Assembly (NCBI GenBank): GCA_964017185.1
Contig: OZ024875.1
Location: 63,049,043 to 63,113,042 of the forward strand
Direction: 5' to 3'
Source of the DNA: Rugalucina vietnamica
Lineage: Eukaryota > Mollusca > Bivalvia > Lucinida > Lucinidae
DNA length: 64,000 nt
Part shown: positions 52,751 through 63,133 of the stretch, piece by piece
Layout: every line of letters starts with the position of its first letter
How positions within the stretch are numbered: position 1 is the stretch's first letter
Program-made: the position numbers and the translations under genes
The notes under the pieces: model-generated
What the model saw: only the letters and a program-made list of their open reading frames with translations
The model's database searches: none
Told to the model about the DNA's origin: nothing

Positions 52751-54061
52751 AGGAGTAGTTTCCGGTTGAGCATCGAAGTAGCCAGAAAGGTAAACAATTG
52801 TTGCATGCTCTTTGTTGTTTGATTAATAACTTTTCTTCCAGGACGAAAATAAAAAATCTGGGAATTGTGTACAGTGTCTTACATATTCATACATCTGTGG
52901 TGTAAACATGAGGTCGAGGAATTATCGCGTTTTGACTGAATCCATTTCAGCGTGATGAAGGTGTACTAGAAACCGACAGGATTGTGTAGAAAACGGGTGT
53001 GTTTTAGGCTGTATTTACACTTTTATGTCGTGTTTCAGGGTAATTTATATACCGCTGATCAAGACACAGTCATACAAATGTCACTTAAATTTGCAAGTCC
53101 ATTCAGCCGAAGCAATGGGCACAATATCTTAGAAAACAACTCTGAGAATTTTGGTTGAGCATCGGATAATTAAAAATGATAGGGAAATTGAGTTGTGCCA
53201 TTTGACCATTGTTTACATTCATCGCTCAAAAATATGTTTCAGGAATGCCACATGAGTGCACACAGAGTACTTATTCCCACATTTGCCACTCTAAACTCTG
53301 ATTTTTCCTAAATATCCAAAAATAGAAGCTTCAGAGTAACAAATACATGTAAAACGGTGTATTTTGTGAACGACAGCCCACAGGCTGGTTCGCATAACTT
53401 AAACGGTACTAAAAATACTAAAAAAATCCCTTTTTTCCCCGAAAGAAAATGTCAGTTTTTTATTTTTTGTGTGGTTGCGCACCGGAGTATTTGGTTGAGC
53501 ATCGGAAGAGCTGAGCATATTTGCCAGTCTTTATGTGATTTTGGGAAGTGAAAACATGCAATAATGGCCTTTATGAGCTACTATATAAATTGTTGTTGAG
53601 ATTTTAAATGACTTGAGAAGTTGACATAGTGCTGTGTATCACTTAGGGTATATTGGTGGTAGCAACTTGAATATAAGCGATGGATTGAAACATGGTTGCA
53701 TTTTGCATCAAAATATTATACAAAACGACACAAAGGACAGAATGCACAATTTCGTATATGTTACAAAGGCGTATCGCTCCACGCATACAGTTGTGGTCAC
53801 GCATCGGAGTATCCGGTTGAGCATTTGACCATCTCTTTCTGTGCTGTCATAGCTTGAACGTTAAAACATTGATGTATATCAGACATTCCCACCTATATTT
53901 CCTACCTCAAACCTTTAAACGCCTGATGAAATGAACGTGCAGTAGTAAGAGTTTCGATACATTCATTCAAAATGTCTTCGCTTTAATAACATTTATCTTC
54001 TGTTCCCTGTCTTATTTTGTGTTCATTTCCTTTTCATTTCAGGTGATAAACGGTGTTAGTT

Positions 54062-54745
54062 ATGGGGATATATAAAGGAAAAAGAAAACGAGGCCTCACA
54101 TTAACCGTTAGAAAGAAAACCATGTATAGTAAATGTAAAAGCAGACCCTGTTATTCGAATTCAGCTTCCCCGTTTCCAAAACGATGCAAAACATCACCAA
54201 CAGTTCGAACTTCTACTCCATATAAGAAAGTGTCCCCATCTAAAGACCGGAAATCACGCAAACAACTTTTTGACACTAGCTATAACATAGACGATATTCA
54301 AAGCTTAACTCAAGAGTTCAGTGTTTTAGAAAGCGATGACATCGACGACATACACAATTTAACTGATGTGTTTAGTGTTTTAGACATTTCCAATAATGCC
54401 GACAATAATGAGTTCAATACATGTATTTCTACGGATACGTTTCCAACTTCTGAGAATCAGTCAAGGGGGCAGTTAAGTTCTGTTAGTGATGAAATAATTA
54501 AACTCATTCCATCAGTTTTAAACGAACTGGCAAAGGTGGGAAAAGAAAATGTTCTACTGTTTTTCTCTCAAGTTTCCTGCAGTAGATTTCCACTTAATAG
54601 CATCGCGTTTCAATTATGGTGTGATGTTGTAGATTGGTTCAATAATTCAGACACTCGCCAAATGAGGTATGCTCCAGAAAAAATGCAGTTCTATTATCGA
54701 ACCAATCTACAACATCACACCATAATTGAAACGCGATGTTATTAA
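54062..54745 (+). CDS. Unknown transposon protein, left-arm copy
   Basis: Preceded by an acceptor (TTTTCATTTCAG). The ATG at 54062 starts MGIYKGKRKRGLTLTVRKKT, a basic N-terminus. An acidic middle (YNIDDIQSLTQEFSVLESDD) and an ordered block (IIKLIPSVLNELAKVGKENV ... LWCDVVDWFN) follow. Near the centre it reads DTRQMRYAPEKMQF and then runs through the loop into the other arm, so its true C-terminus is lost. Family not recognised. Confidence 0.6.
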   Translation: MGIYKGKRKRGLTLTVRKKTMYSKCKSRPCYSNSASPFPKRCKTSPTVRTSTPYKKVSPSKDRKSRKQLFDTSYNIDDIQSLTQEFSVLESDDIDDIHNLTDVFSVLDISNNADNNEFNTCISTDTFPTSENQSRGQLSSVSDEIIKLIPSVLNELAKVGKENVLLFFSQVSCSRFPLNSIAFQLWCDVVDWFNNSDTRQMRYAPEKMQFYYRTNLQHHTIIETRCY

Positions 54746-55277
54746 GTAGAAATCTATTGCAGGAAACTTGAGAGAAAAACTTCTGTAGAACATTTTCTTT
54801 TCCCACCTTTGCCAGTTCGTTTAAAACTGATGGAATGAGTTTAATTATTTCATCACTAACAGAACTTAACTGCCCCCTTGACTGATTCTCAGAAGTTGGA
54901 AACGTATTCGTAGAAATACATGTGTTGAACTCATTATTGTCGGCATTACTAGAAATGTCTAAAACACTAAACATATCAGTTAAATTGTGTATGTCGTCGA
55001 TGTCATCGCTTTCTAAAACACTCAACTCTTGAGTTAAGCTTTGAATATCGTCTATGTTATAGCTAGTGTCAAAAAGTTGTTTGCGTGATTTCCGGTCTTT
55101 AGATGGGGACACTTTCTTATATGGAGTAGAAGTTCGAACTGTTGGTGATGTTTTGCATCGTTTTGGAAACGGGGAAGCTGAATTCGAATAACAGGGTCTG
55201 CTTTTACATTTACTATACATGGTTTTCTTTCTAACGGTTAATGTGAGGCCTCGTTTTCTTTTTCCTTTATATATCCC
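54639..55277 (-). CDS. Unknown transposon protein, right-arm copy
   Basis: Reverse-complement counterpart of the left-arm frame, with about ten residue differences (e.g. QEF/QEL, TDVF/TDMF, SNN/SSN). Most are single substitutions, and no stop interrupts either copy over about 190 residues. It runs through the loop and stops in the left arm. The two copies are truncated at the same place. Confidence 0.6.
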   Translation of the reverse strand, partial: GIYKGKRKRGLTLTVRKKTMYSKCKSRPCYSNSASPFPKRCKTSPTVRTSTPYKKVSPSKDRKSRKQLFDTSYNIDDIQSLTQELSVLESDDIDDIHNLTDMFSVLDISSNADNNEFNTCISTNTFPTSENQSRGQLSSVSDEIIKLIPSVLNELAKVGKENVLQKFFSQVSCNRFLLNNIAFQLWCDVVDWFDNRTAFFLEHTSFGECLNY

Positions 55278-57095
55278 CATAACTAACACCGTTTATCACC
55301 TGAAATGAAAAGGAAATGAACACAAAATAAGACAGGGAACAGAAGATAAATGTTATTAAAGCGAAGACATTTTGAATGAATGTATCGAAACTCTTACTAC
55401 TGCACGTTCATTTCATCAGGCGTTTAAAGGTTTGAGGTAGGAAATATAGGTGGGAATGTCTGATATACATCAATGTTTTAACGTTCAAGCTATGACAGCA
55501 CAGAAAGAGATGGTCAAATGCTCAACCGGATACTCCGATGCGTGACCACAACTGTATGCGTGGAGCGATACGCCTTTGTAACATATACGAAATTGTGCAT
55601 TCTGTCCTTTGTGTCGTTTTGTATAATATTTTGATGCAAAATGCAACCATGTTTCAATCCATCGCTTATATTCAAGTTGCTACCACCAATATACCCTAAG
55701 TGATACACAGCACTATGTCAACTTCTCAAGTCATTTAAAATCTCAACAACAATTTATATAGTAGCTCATAAAGGCCATTATTGCATGTTTTCACATCCCA
55801 AAATCACATAAAGACTGGCAAATATGCTCAGCTCTTCCGATGCTCAACCGAATACTCCGGTGCGCAACCACACAAAAAATAAAAAACTGACATTTTCTTT
55901 CGGGGAAAAAAGGGATTTTTTTAGTATTTTTAGTACCGTTTAAGTTATGCGAACCAGCCTGTGGGCTGTCGTTCACAAAATACACCGTTTTACATGTATT
56001 TGTTACTCTGAAGCTTCTATTTTTGGATATTTAGGAAAAATCAGAGTTTAGAGTGGCAAATGTGGGAATAAGTACTCTGTGTGCACTCATGTGGCATTCC
56101 TGAAACATATTTTTGAGCGATGAATGTAAACAATGGTCAAATGGCACAACTCAATTTCCCTATCATTTTTAATTATCCGATGCTCAACCAAAATTCTCAG
56201 AGTTGTTTTCTAAGATATTGTGCCCATTGCTTCGGCTGAATGGACTTGCAAATTTAAGTGACATTTGTATGACTGTGTCTTGATCAGCGGTATATAAATT
56301 ACCCTGAAACACGACACAAAAGTGTAAATACAGCCTAAAACACACCCGTTTTCTACACAATCCTGTCGGTTTCTAGTACACCTTCATCACGCTGAAATGG
56401 ATTCAGTCAAAACGCGATAATTCATCGACCTCATGTTTACACCACAGATGTATGAATATGTAAGACACTGTACACAATTCCCAGATTTTTTATTTTCGTC
56501 CTGGAAGAAAAGTTATTAATCAAACAACAAAGAGCATGCAACAATTGTTTACCTTTCTGGCTACTTCGATGCTCAACCGGAAACTACTCCTATCGATTTT
56601 CTGTTTCAACCAACGGTTGAGCACCGGAACGTTTGGTAGGCGTGTGTCTAGTACAACGCCGTAAACAAGTCCAATAAATAATATGACTATCACTGTTTGG
56701 CTGAATGTTATCGTTCACGTTGTTTTATTATAATACAACACTCTGTGTGTAGTTTTGCTTTAAAACCTTGGTTGTTTTGAAACAACCCTCGCATATATTA
56801 CGATGTCCAAATCCAAGTCCAATTCCAACTCCAAATCCAACTCCGTTAGAAAAGTCAATTAGTACCTAAGTGTAGTTTTAGTTTTTTCCCACCCCTCAGT
56901 TTATGGAGCGTGAGTTTCTTTCTGATTGCGCCATTTCCTGATCATTGCCTACTTTTACCTTCTTAATGCAATTGATGGCCTCTTAGTTTCCAATTTTGCA
57001 GCTTTTTGAAATGTCATTACAAGACACCAACATAATTTTAACATCACATATTAAGAAAAATATGAAGCATATACACTTGAAAAATTAATATATTT

Positions 57096-57302
57096 GAGCC
57101 ACTGCATCAGAAATCCAACAATTTGCATATGTGGAACTAAAGGCACAGCTGATCAGCATCTTTGATTTGACTACACAGATAGAACAATCCCTTTTCTTCT
57201 TAAATCTGAAATTTCAAGCTTCTAGCCTGCTATGACTGTACATGCTGGTTTGTGTCGTAACTGGCAGAAACCCAAATTGCTGTTTTTCTCGTGCGAAGGC
57301 TC
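57096..57302 (+). mobile_element. M1 MITE, copy 29, partly deleted
   Basis: Short hairpin AAAGGCACAGCTGATCAGCATCTTT; right end GCGAAGGCTC. It lies just beyond the NOL9 poly(A) region. Confidence 0.7.
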
Positions 57303-57451
57303 ATCTCAGTTCTAGGTATTAAGACATTCCATGATATAAAAATTTTAGATTTACATCCATATAAAACAACTGAGGTCAAGGTCAAAAGGACAATGAGTCA
57401 GCTTTTAGGCTACAATGAACAGACAAAATAATTGACATCATCACAGATGTA

Positions 57452-57457
57452 TTTATT
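57452..57457 (-). other. Likely NOL9 poly(A) signal
   Basis: TTTATT on the + strand is AATAAA on the - strand, about 150 nt after the NOL9 stop. Confidence 0.5.
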
Positions 57458-57604
57458 TTTCTTCTTACATTTTTATACAAAAATATAGCACATTAAATTG
57501 GTAAATTGCATAGAATAGAGATCAATATTGCTTTCATGCAAATGTATTGAAAATGAAATATATACTCATAATTCAGACATTTATTCCATATTTTCACAAC
57601 ACTG

Positions 57605-57715
57605 TCAGTTATTTTGCTGCAGTCTTTGTCTTGGCATATGTTTCCGTGGTTTCACAGTGGCTAATCCTAGAGACTTCACCTCATCATCCACATACAGGCG
57701 ATCACCATGGCAATG
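57605..57715 (-). CDS. NOL9: NOL9 last exon
   Basis: Acceptor TACCTTGTCTATTGTAG, phase 0 entry matching the previous exon. It encodes HCHGDRLYVDDEVKSLGLAT, then VKPRKHMPRQRLQQNN-stop, a basic C-terminus expected of a nucleolar protein. The opposite strand also has an open, hydrophobic frame; the minus reading wins because its splice phase fits and its content suits the gene. Confidence 0.8.
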   Translation of the reverse strand, partial: HCHGDRLYVDDEVKSLGLATVKPRKHMPRQRLQQNN

Positions 57716-60700
57716 CTACAATAGACAAGGTAAAAACCACAAGTCAATATACCAGGTACTAGGCAAGAATTTTTATGCCCCCAACTTCGAAGAAGTTGAG
57801 GGGGCATATTGGTTTGGGTCTGTTCGTGCAGTGCAGTGGTGTGCAGTCTGTGACGCGTAAGTAATGCTTAGCACTCGGTCAGGAACCGTTAGAGCTAGGA
57901 TCTTGAAATTTGGTTTGTAGTTTGTATATGAAAATTAAATTTTTTTCTTTCAGGTAAATTCAAGGGGCTAGGGGCCCATTCTGTGAGAGTTATTTCCCTT
58001 TTTAATTCTTGATAAAGTGAATAGATAGTGGGTACCTTGTGTGCGCAACTCCTCCTACAGTTTTATTCCGATTCTCTTGATACTTTACAGATGTTGTGAC
58101 CATGCTTTGAAGATATGCATGTGGTTTGAATATAATCCTCAGATTAATTTTTGTCACTTTCTTCGCAATTTGAACTTAGCCATATTTCGGGCATTTTGAC
58201 AATGAAAGTGAATGGGCAGTGGGTACCTTGTGTGCGCAACTCCTCCTACAGTTTCATGCCAATTCATTTAAAACTTTACATGTGTTATGGGCATGGGTCT
58301 GAAGATATGCATGTGGTTTGGATATAATCCTTGGATTATTTTTTGTCATTTTTTTTCACAATTTGAACTTAGCCTTTTTTTCGGGCATTTTAGTGAATGG
58401 ATAGAGGGTGCCTTGTGTGCGCAACTCCTCCGATACTTTTGAAACTTTGCAGACATTGTGACCATGCTTTGAAGACATGTGGTTGGGATATACTCCTCAG
58501 ATTAATTTTTGTCACTTTTTTTTTACAATTTGAACTTAGTCATTTTTTGGACATTTTTACATCTTGAAAGTGACTTACCAGTTGGGGGCATAGTGTTTCA
58601 TAAACACATTTAACAATTTTTTTTTCAGTCATATTGGGACAGATAGGCAGGTATCGCCATCGGTAGTGAATAAGTGAAATATACCAATAATACCACTTTT
58701 AACAAAGGGGGCCAAGACTGCAAATGTAAATATTTTGAGAATGGGTACAGCCTGGTCTATGTCACCTTGTCTGAAGCCCATATGTAACATCATGAGAAAA
58801 CAGGACTTTCGCAAATGCAAATACTGCACAGCTGATCTGCACCTTTGTTTTCGCTACATGGGTACTACAAATCCTATTCTTCTTAAATCCGTAATTTTAA
58901 GCTTCCAACCATCTTGTGAGTTTTGTCTGACCTGGACGGGGACCCCGCAGACCGTTTTTTTTGTGTCGTGACTCCTATGACAGGTGGCAAAGCCCAAGAA
59001 ATAATCTCACTTGTTTCATCAGAAGTTGCTCCGGAAGTGTGACTGATCCCTTCAATAATGTGTTGACCTGCTTCAATGATGAGAGATCTAAACTCGTTAC
59101 TATATATAGCTCTTTCTTTACTGGATCCACTCCTCGCACTATACCTGAAACAAGTACAACCAAGGTTCATTTTCATATAGATAATAATATAGCTAACAAA
59201 CTTTGACCGTGCCGTTTTACCTAAAATCATAAAGTTTTGTAGACACTAGAAAAGGGGTACCTACTTGTTTTTTAGCATTTTGCCTTGTGCATGGGCATGT
59301 CTTGTTTACCATAACAGAATCATATTATTGGAAACATACCATACTGAAGCAGTCTAATCAACAAATGCATATCTATGTCAGAGGAAACTGGCCGGGTGAA
59401 TGAAATAAGACTATAGTACACCTATCCAAAACAAAAATATTTGTTGATTCGTCATGAACGGGTTAACTTACCGAAGCCTATCCAATCACATATTGGCATC
59501 TTGTTGAAAAACATTGGTGAATCTTCTGTAGGTCTCTCCACCTGAAAATAAGAGCTGTCGCAGGACAGCGTGCTCGACTGCTTCTGACCTTTGTCAAACA
59601 TTAGGCCAAACCCGACTAGTAACCCAAAGCATACATACCTTTTTGCCTTGATGCAATAAGGCAAAATCACTGAACCATGAAAGTTAACTATAACTACCTA
59701 AGATTTAAAGGTCTCACTCATATTGTGAAAGAAGTGTGTTCATATACCCACTGAGTGCCAACACACAAGGCAAAATCACTGAACCGTGAAATAAGGTCAC
59801 ACTGACCTATAAGTATTTCAGGGTCAAAGCCTCAAAGGTCTAGTGATACTTACTCATAATGTGAAAGAAATCTGATCATATACCCATTCAGTGTTGAGAT
59901 ATAAAGCAAAATCACTGAACCATGAAATTAGGTCATAGTGACCTATAAGTATGTTTGGGTTCAAGGTCTGGTCATACTCATTCATAATCAGAAAGAAGTA
60001 TGAAAAAATACCAACTGAGTGTTGAGATATTAGGCAAAATCACTGAACCATGAAATTAGGTCACAGTGACCCAGGAATACTTTACGGTCAAAGGTCTTGT
60101 CATACTCATACATATCGTGAAAGAAGTATGTTCATATACCAATTGAGTGCCGAGATATAAAGGAAAATCACTGAACCGTGAAATTAGGTCATATTGACCT
60201 AGGACTACTTTAGGGTCAAAGGTCTTGTCATACGCAAACATAGTGTGAAAGAAGTTTGTTCATAAACTACTTAAGTGCCGAGATATAAGGCAAAGTCACT
60301 GAACCGTGAAATTAGGTCACAGTGACCTATAAGTATATTGGGTTCAAAGGTCTGGTCATACTCACTCATAATCTGAAAAAAGTATGAAAATATTCTAATT
60401 GAGTGTCAAGATATAAGGCAAAATCACTGAACCGTGAAATTAGGTCACAGAGACCTAGGACTACTTCAGGGTCAAAGGTCTTGTCGTACGCAAACATACT
60501 TTGAAAGAAGTTTGTTCATAAACCATTTGAGTATCGAGATATAAGGCAAAATCACTGAACCGTGAAATTAGGTCACAGTGACCTATAAGTATATTGGGGT
60601 CAAAGGTCTGGTCATACTCACTCATAATCTGAAAAAAGTATGAAAATATACTAAATGAGTGTCAAGATATAAGGCAAAATCACTGAACCGTGAAATTAGG

Positions 60701-62785
60701 TCACAGTGACCTAAGACTACTTCAGGGTCAAAGGTCTTGTCATACGCAAACATACTTTGAAAGAAGTTTGTTCTTAAACCATTTGAGAACTGAGATATAA
60801 GGCAAAATCACTGAACCGTGAAATTAGGTCACAGTGACCTATAAGTATATTGGGGTCAAAGGTCTGGTCATACTCACTCATAATCTGAAAAAAGTGTGAA
60901 AATATACTAATTGAGTGTCAAGATATAAGGCAAAATCACTGAACCGTGAAATTAGGTCACAGTGACCTATAAGTATATTGGGGTCAAAGGCCTGGACGTA
61001 CTCACTCATAATCTGAAAGAAGTAAGAAAATATACTAATTGAGTGTCAAGATATAAGGCAAAATCACTGAACCATGGAAAGTAGGTCAACCGACCCTTAC
61101 CGTCATGACACACAAGTCAGTGTCATAAAGTCAAAAGATGAATGACCAACCATCTTCCTAAGTTGTTTCTATTAAGAAATAAAAAGAAAAAAAAATCGGG
61201 GAGTTCTAGATTTTGACCTCTAGCCCCGCCCCCCTGACTCCGACCCAGAGGTCCGATGTCATGGAACCTAAAGTGTATGAAGTATGAATGCTTTATGATA
61301 AGTTGTTGTCAAGATATGGACTCCTTGTAAAAGTTACACAGCAGTACATCTATTTTTTACAGTGTTCTAGTTTTTAACCTCTAGCCCCACCCCCCCAGGC
61401 ATGGACCGAGAGACCCGATGCCATTAAATGAAACTCAACCCTACAGGGTACCTATGGTCCGAGTATGAAAGCCCTCTGATAAAAAGTTTTCAAGATATAG
61501 ACTTCTAGAATACTATATCACAGAAAAGCCATTATTATTAATGGTAATCTAGATTTTAACCTCTAGCCCCAACCCCTGGCATGGACCCAGGGATCTGATG
61601 CCATGGAATGAAAGCCGACCCTACAGGGTGTCAATGGCCCAAGTATCAATGCTTTCTGATGAGTGGTTGTCAAGATATGGACTTCTAGAAAACTTTAACA
61701 TAAGAGTTGCCATTTTTGAAGGTGTTCTAGATTTTAACCTCCAGCCCCACCCCCTGGCCTGGACCCAGGGGCCCGATGCCATGGAATGAAAGCTAACCCT
61801 ACAGGGTATCTATGGTCCAAGTATGAATGCTTTCTGATGAGTGGTTGTCAAGATATGGACTTCTAGAAAACTTTAACGCAAGTGTGACGCGCACGCGCAC
61901 GCGCACGTGCACGCGCACGGGAACGGGAACGTGGACGACCGAGGTGACTGCAATAGCTCTATGCACTTCGTGCAGTCGAGCTAAAAAAAGAAAATCACCA
62001 TAAAAAAACCCCTGAAGATGGGTTTTGTTGTACGTTATGTTAGGGTTTAGTGTCCTATTAATAGCTGAAATAACTCGTACATGTATACGGAATTTGAGCC
62101 TGTTTTTCTGTATAATCCAAAAGACTAGATAAGCCTTGCTTAGAATTTTAGGGGTAAGTGCCTTTTTCAAACTATCCAACTGTACTTACTGTCTCACATG
62201 AAATGAGCAATATGGGGGTCAAATATGATTTTCCATTCATTAACATTCGCTAGGTCTCGAGGGGATTGTTGAGAGCCCTGAGGGACCTAGCGAATGTTAA
62301 AATGTCAGAATGACAAAATCATTTTTGATCGCTATTATTGTATAATTTCTGCACAAACGAAAGAAAAATGGTGCACTATATTTTACAGCCTCATCACATT
62401 TTCATACGCCTAAAAGTTTTCTTTCTTATGCTTGTTCTGGGCGGACTTCAGTTACTCATTATTGGCACGTGTTTTGCGTGGCGCCCAGTAACGAGCATAA
62501 ATAAAAGCCATGTATTAACAGCACATGCGCACCAGAATTGCTATATTAATACATGGCTTTCTATTCATTAATATATGGCTGTTAATATCATGTGACACGG
62601 TATTTATGCAATAATGGTTGCAATGCAGTGAAGATGGAAACAAAATGTCAAATAGAATACCTGCTCCAAATCAGAATGGCACAGTGCCACGACACTAGCA
62701 TTCAGGGAGTACATTATCTGGTCTCTAGGCACTGGCATATAACACACATGTATAGCAACACATCTCCATGGTATCACATAGGGAG
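57605..62785 (-). CDS. NOL9: NOL9/GRC3-type polynucleotide 5'-kinase, 3' part (four exons)
   Basis: Family knowledge: NOL9/Grc3 is a nucleolar kinase that phosphorylates RNA 5'-hydroxyls during ITS2 removal in large-subunit rRNA maturation. Seen here: exons 62661-62785, 59472-59541, 59011-59144 and 57605-57715, all with AG/GT borders and matching phases. They give about 143 C-terminal residues. The VPRDQIMYSLNASVVALC block, CDWIGFGIVRGVDPVKKELY, and VNTLLKGSVTLPEQLL match the family's C-terminal domain in order. The Walker-containing N-terminal half must lie right of the window. The gene is convergent with TTLL3. Confidence 0.85.
57774..58592. mobile_element. TIR element with internal tandem units
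   Basis: 13-bp inverted ends TATGCCCCCAACT / AGTTGGGGGCATA. The interior has three units of about 180 bp with TTGTGTGCGCAACTCCTCC, GAAGATATGCATGTGG and CAATTTGAACTTAG. It lies in the last NOL9 intron. No coding frame. Confidence 0.75.
58793..58974 (+). mobile_element. M1 MITE, copy 30, left end and hairpin eroded
   Basis: ATCATGAGAAAACAGGA ... CTACATGGGTACTACAAATCC ... GACCGTTTTTTTTGTGTCGTGACTC. It sits 36 bp beyond the NOL9 exon donor at 59011. Confidence 0.65.
59011..59144 (-). CDS. NOL9: NOL9 third exon from the end visible here
   Basis: Acceptor TTGTTTCAG. It encodes IVRGVDPVKKELYIVTSLDL, then SSLKQVNTLLKGSVTLPEQL, ending LLMKQ with donor GTGAGA. The frame stays open for a few codons past the donor to a stop at 58975, which would be an intron-retention end. 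Confidence 0.85.
59472..59541 (-). CDS. NOL9: NOL9 internal exon (70 nt)
   Basis: Acceptor CTTATTTTCAG, donor G|GTAAGT. It encodes VERPTEDSPMFFNKMPICDW and IGFG, with the last Gly codon split. CDxxGFG is a family feature. Confidence 0.85.
59640..61080. repeat. 128-bp satellite with nuclear-receptor-like sites
   Basis: About 11 units. The AGGTCANNNTGACCT palindrome starts at 59794, 59930, 60058, 60186, 60314, 60442, 60570, 60698, 60826 and 60954. From 59930 on the spacing is exactly 128 bp. Every palindrome except 60442 (one mismatch) has intact half-sites. Most units also hold a direct repeat GGGTCAAAGGTCT. Two unit types alternate at 60314-60826, a 256-bp higher-order period. The array lies in a NOL9 intron. 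Confidence 0.92.
61203..61870. repeat. About 175-bp tandem repeat, four units
   Basis: Units start near 61203, 61364, 61547 and 61726 with TTCTAGATTTTAACCTCTAG, then CCCCACCCCC. They share GATGCCATGGAATGAAA and TTGTCAAGATATGGACTTC. The TCAAGATAT segment is also in the neighbouring 128-bp satellite, so the two arrays may share ancestry. Confidence 0.85.
61886..61985. repeat. ACGCGC simple repeat and short hairpin
   Basis: Tandem ACGCGC/ACGGGA hexamers (61886-61933), followed by TAGCTCTATGCACTTCGTGC...GAGCTA, an AGCTC hairpin. Probably the end of the repeat to its left. Confidence 0.6.
62190..62625 (+). mobile_element. FB-B, copy 3
   Basis: Hairpin CATTAACATTCGCTAGG / CCTAGCGAATGTTAA at 62238-62301. 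Then the shared GCACTATATTTTACAGCCTC and GGCGGACTTCAGTTACTCA body and a TATTTATGCAATAATGG end. Its right end is about 35 bp from the NOL9 exon. Confidence 0.72.
62661..62785 (-). CDS. NOL9: NOL9 internal exon, first visible
   Basis: Acceptor TTGACCTCTACAG, phase 1 entry. It encodes PYVIPWRCVAIHVCYMPVPR, then DQIMYSLNASVVALCHSDLE and Q. The YSLNASxVALC core is the best match to NOL9 in the window. The donor GTATTC is weak but in phase with the next exon. Confidence 0.85.
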
Positions 62786-62904
62786 CTGTAGAGGTCAAGG
62801 TCATGTTGGGGTCAAGGTTATTGTAGAGGTGACTCAGTAGACTAAGGTTACGGAAATCTACAGGTCGTAATCTCACAGATATTCTGAAAATGGAACCAGG
62901 CCCT

Positions 62905-63133
62905 GAGGTTATAAATAGAACTTTTTTCATGCTCAACTCAGCTGAGACTAAAATTTATCATGCTCATAAATGTTAAAACAATTGTTGGCTTTTTAACATT
63001 TATCAGACCAATAAATTACAGGCTATGGCAATCTAAACCTGAAATTTCAATTTATTTGGAATATTTCAGTGAGTATGGGAAGTTTAAATTTCATGCTCAG
63101 TTTAGTTGAGCATGAAAAAAGTTTTATAACCTC
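62905..63133. mobile_element. 229-bp fold-back MITE
   Basis: Ends GAGGTTATAAATAGAAC and TTTTCATGCTCAACT are mirrored by AGTTGAGCATGAAAA and GTTTTATAACCTC. The inner part also pairs CTCAACTCAGCTGAG-type sequence. No frame. Confidence 0.82.

Larger units (their letters stand above)
51302..56856. mobile_element. Giant inverted repeat
   Basis: Left arm 51302-54640, loop 54641-54698 (58 bp), right arm 54699-56856. The arms read as near-identical reverse complements. The only large difference is that the right arm lacks the stretch matching 51511-52697 (about 1.19 kb). Each arm carries one copy of an unknown protein pointing at the centre. The outer end has a GGAGTTGGAATTGGACTTGG run. The structure looks like a transposon duplicated head to head, with later loss or gain of the Harbinger-like block. 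Confidence 0.88.

Noticed and set aside
53357..53828. Two 64-codon frames mirrored in the other arm of the inverted repeat
   Set aside because: Low-complexity non-coding arm sequence around the GGTTGAGCATCGG motif; mirrored only because the arms are duplicates.
57609..57729. + strand exon with a membrane-like segment (FAAVFVLAYVSVV) and His-rich end
   Set aside because: The opposite strand gives the last NOL9 exon with matching splice phase; the + reading is its shadow.
58629..58720. Alternative NOL9 last exon at TTTGCAG|TCTTGG on the - strand
   Set aside because: The peptide does not resemble the family, and the exon at 57605-57715 fits better.
61799..62179. 126-codon - strand frame with a VRVHVRVRVRV run
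   Set aside because: Translation of an ACGCGC simple repeat and adjoining satellite.
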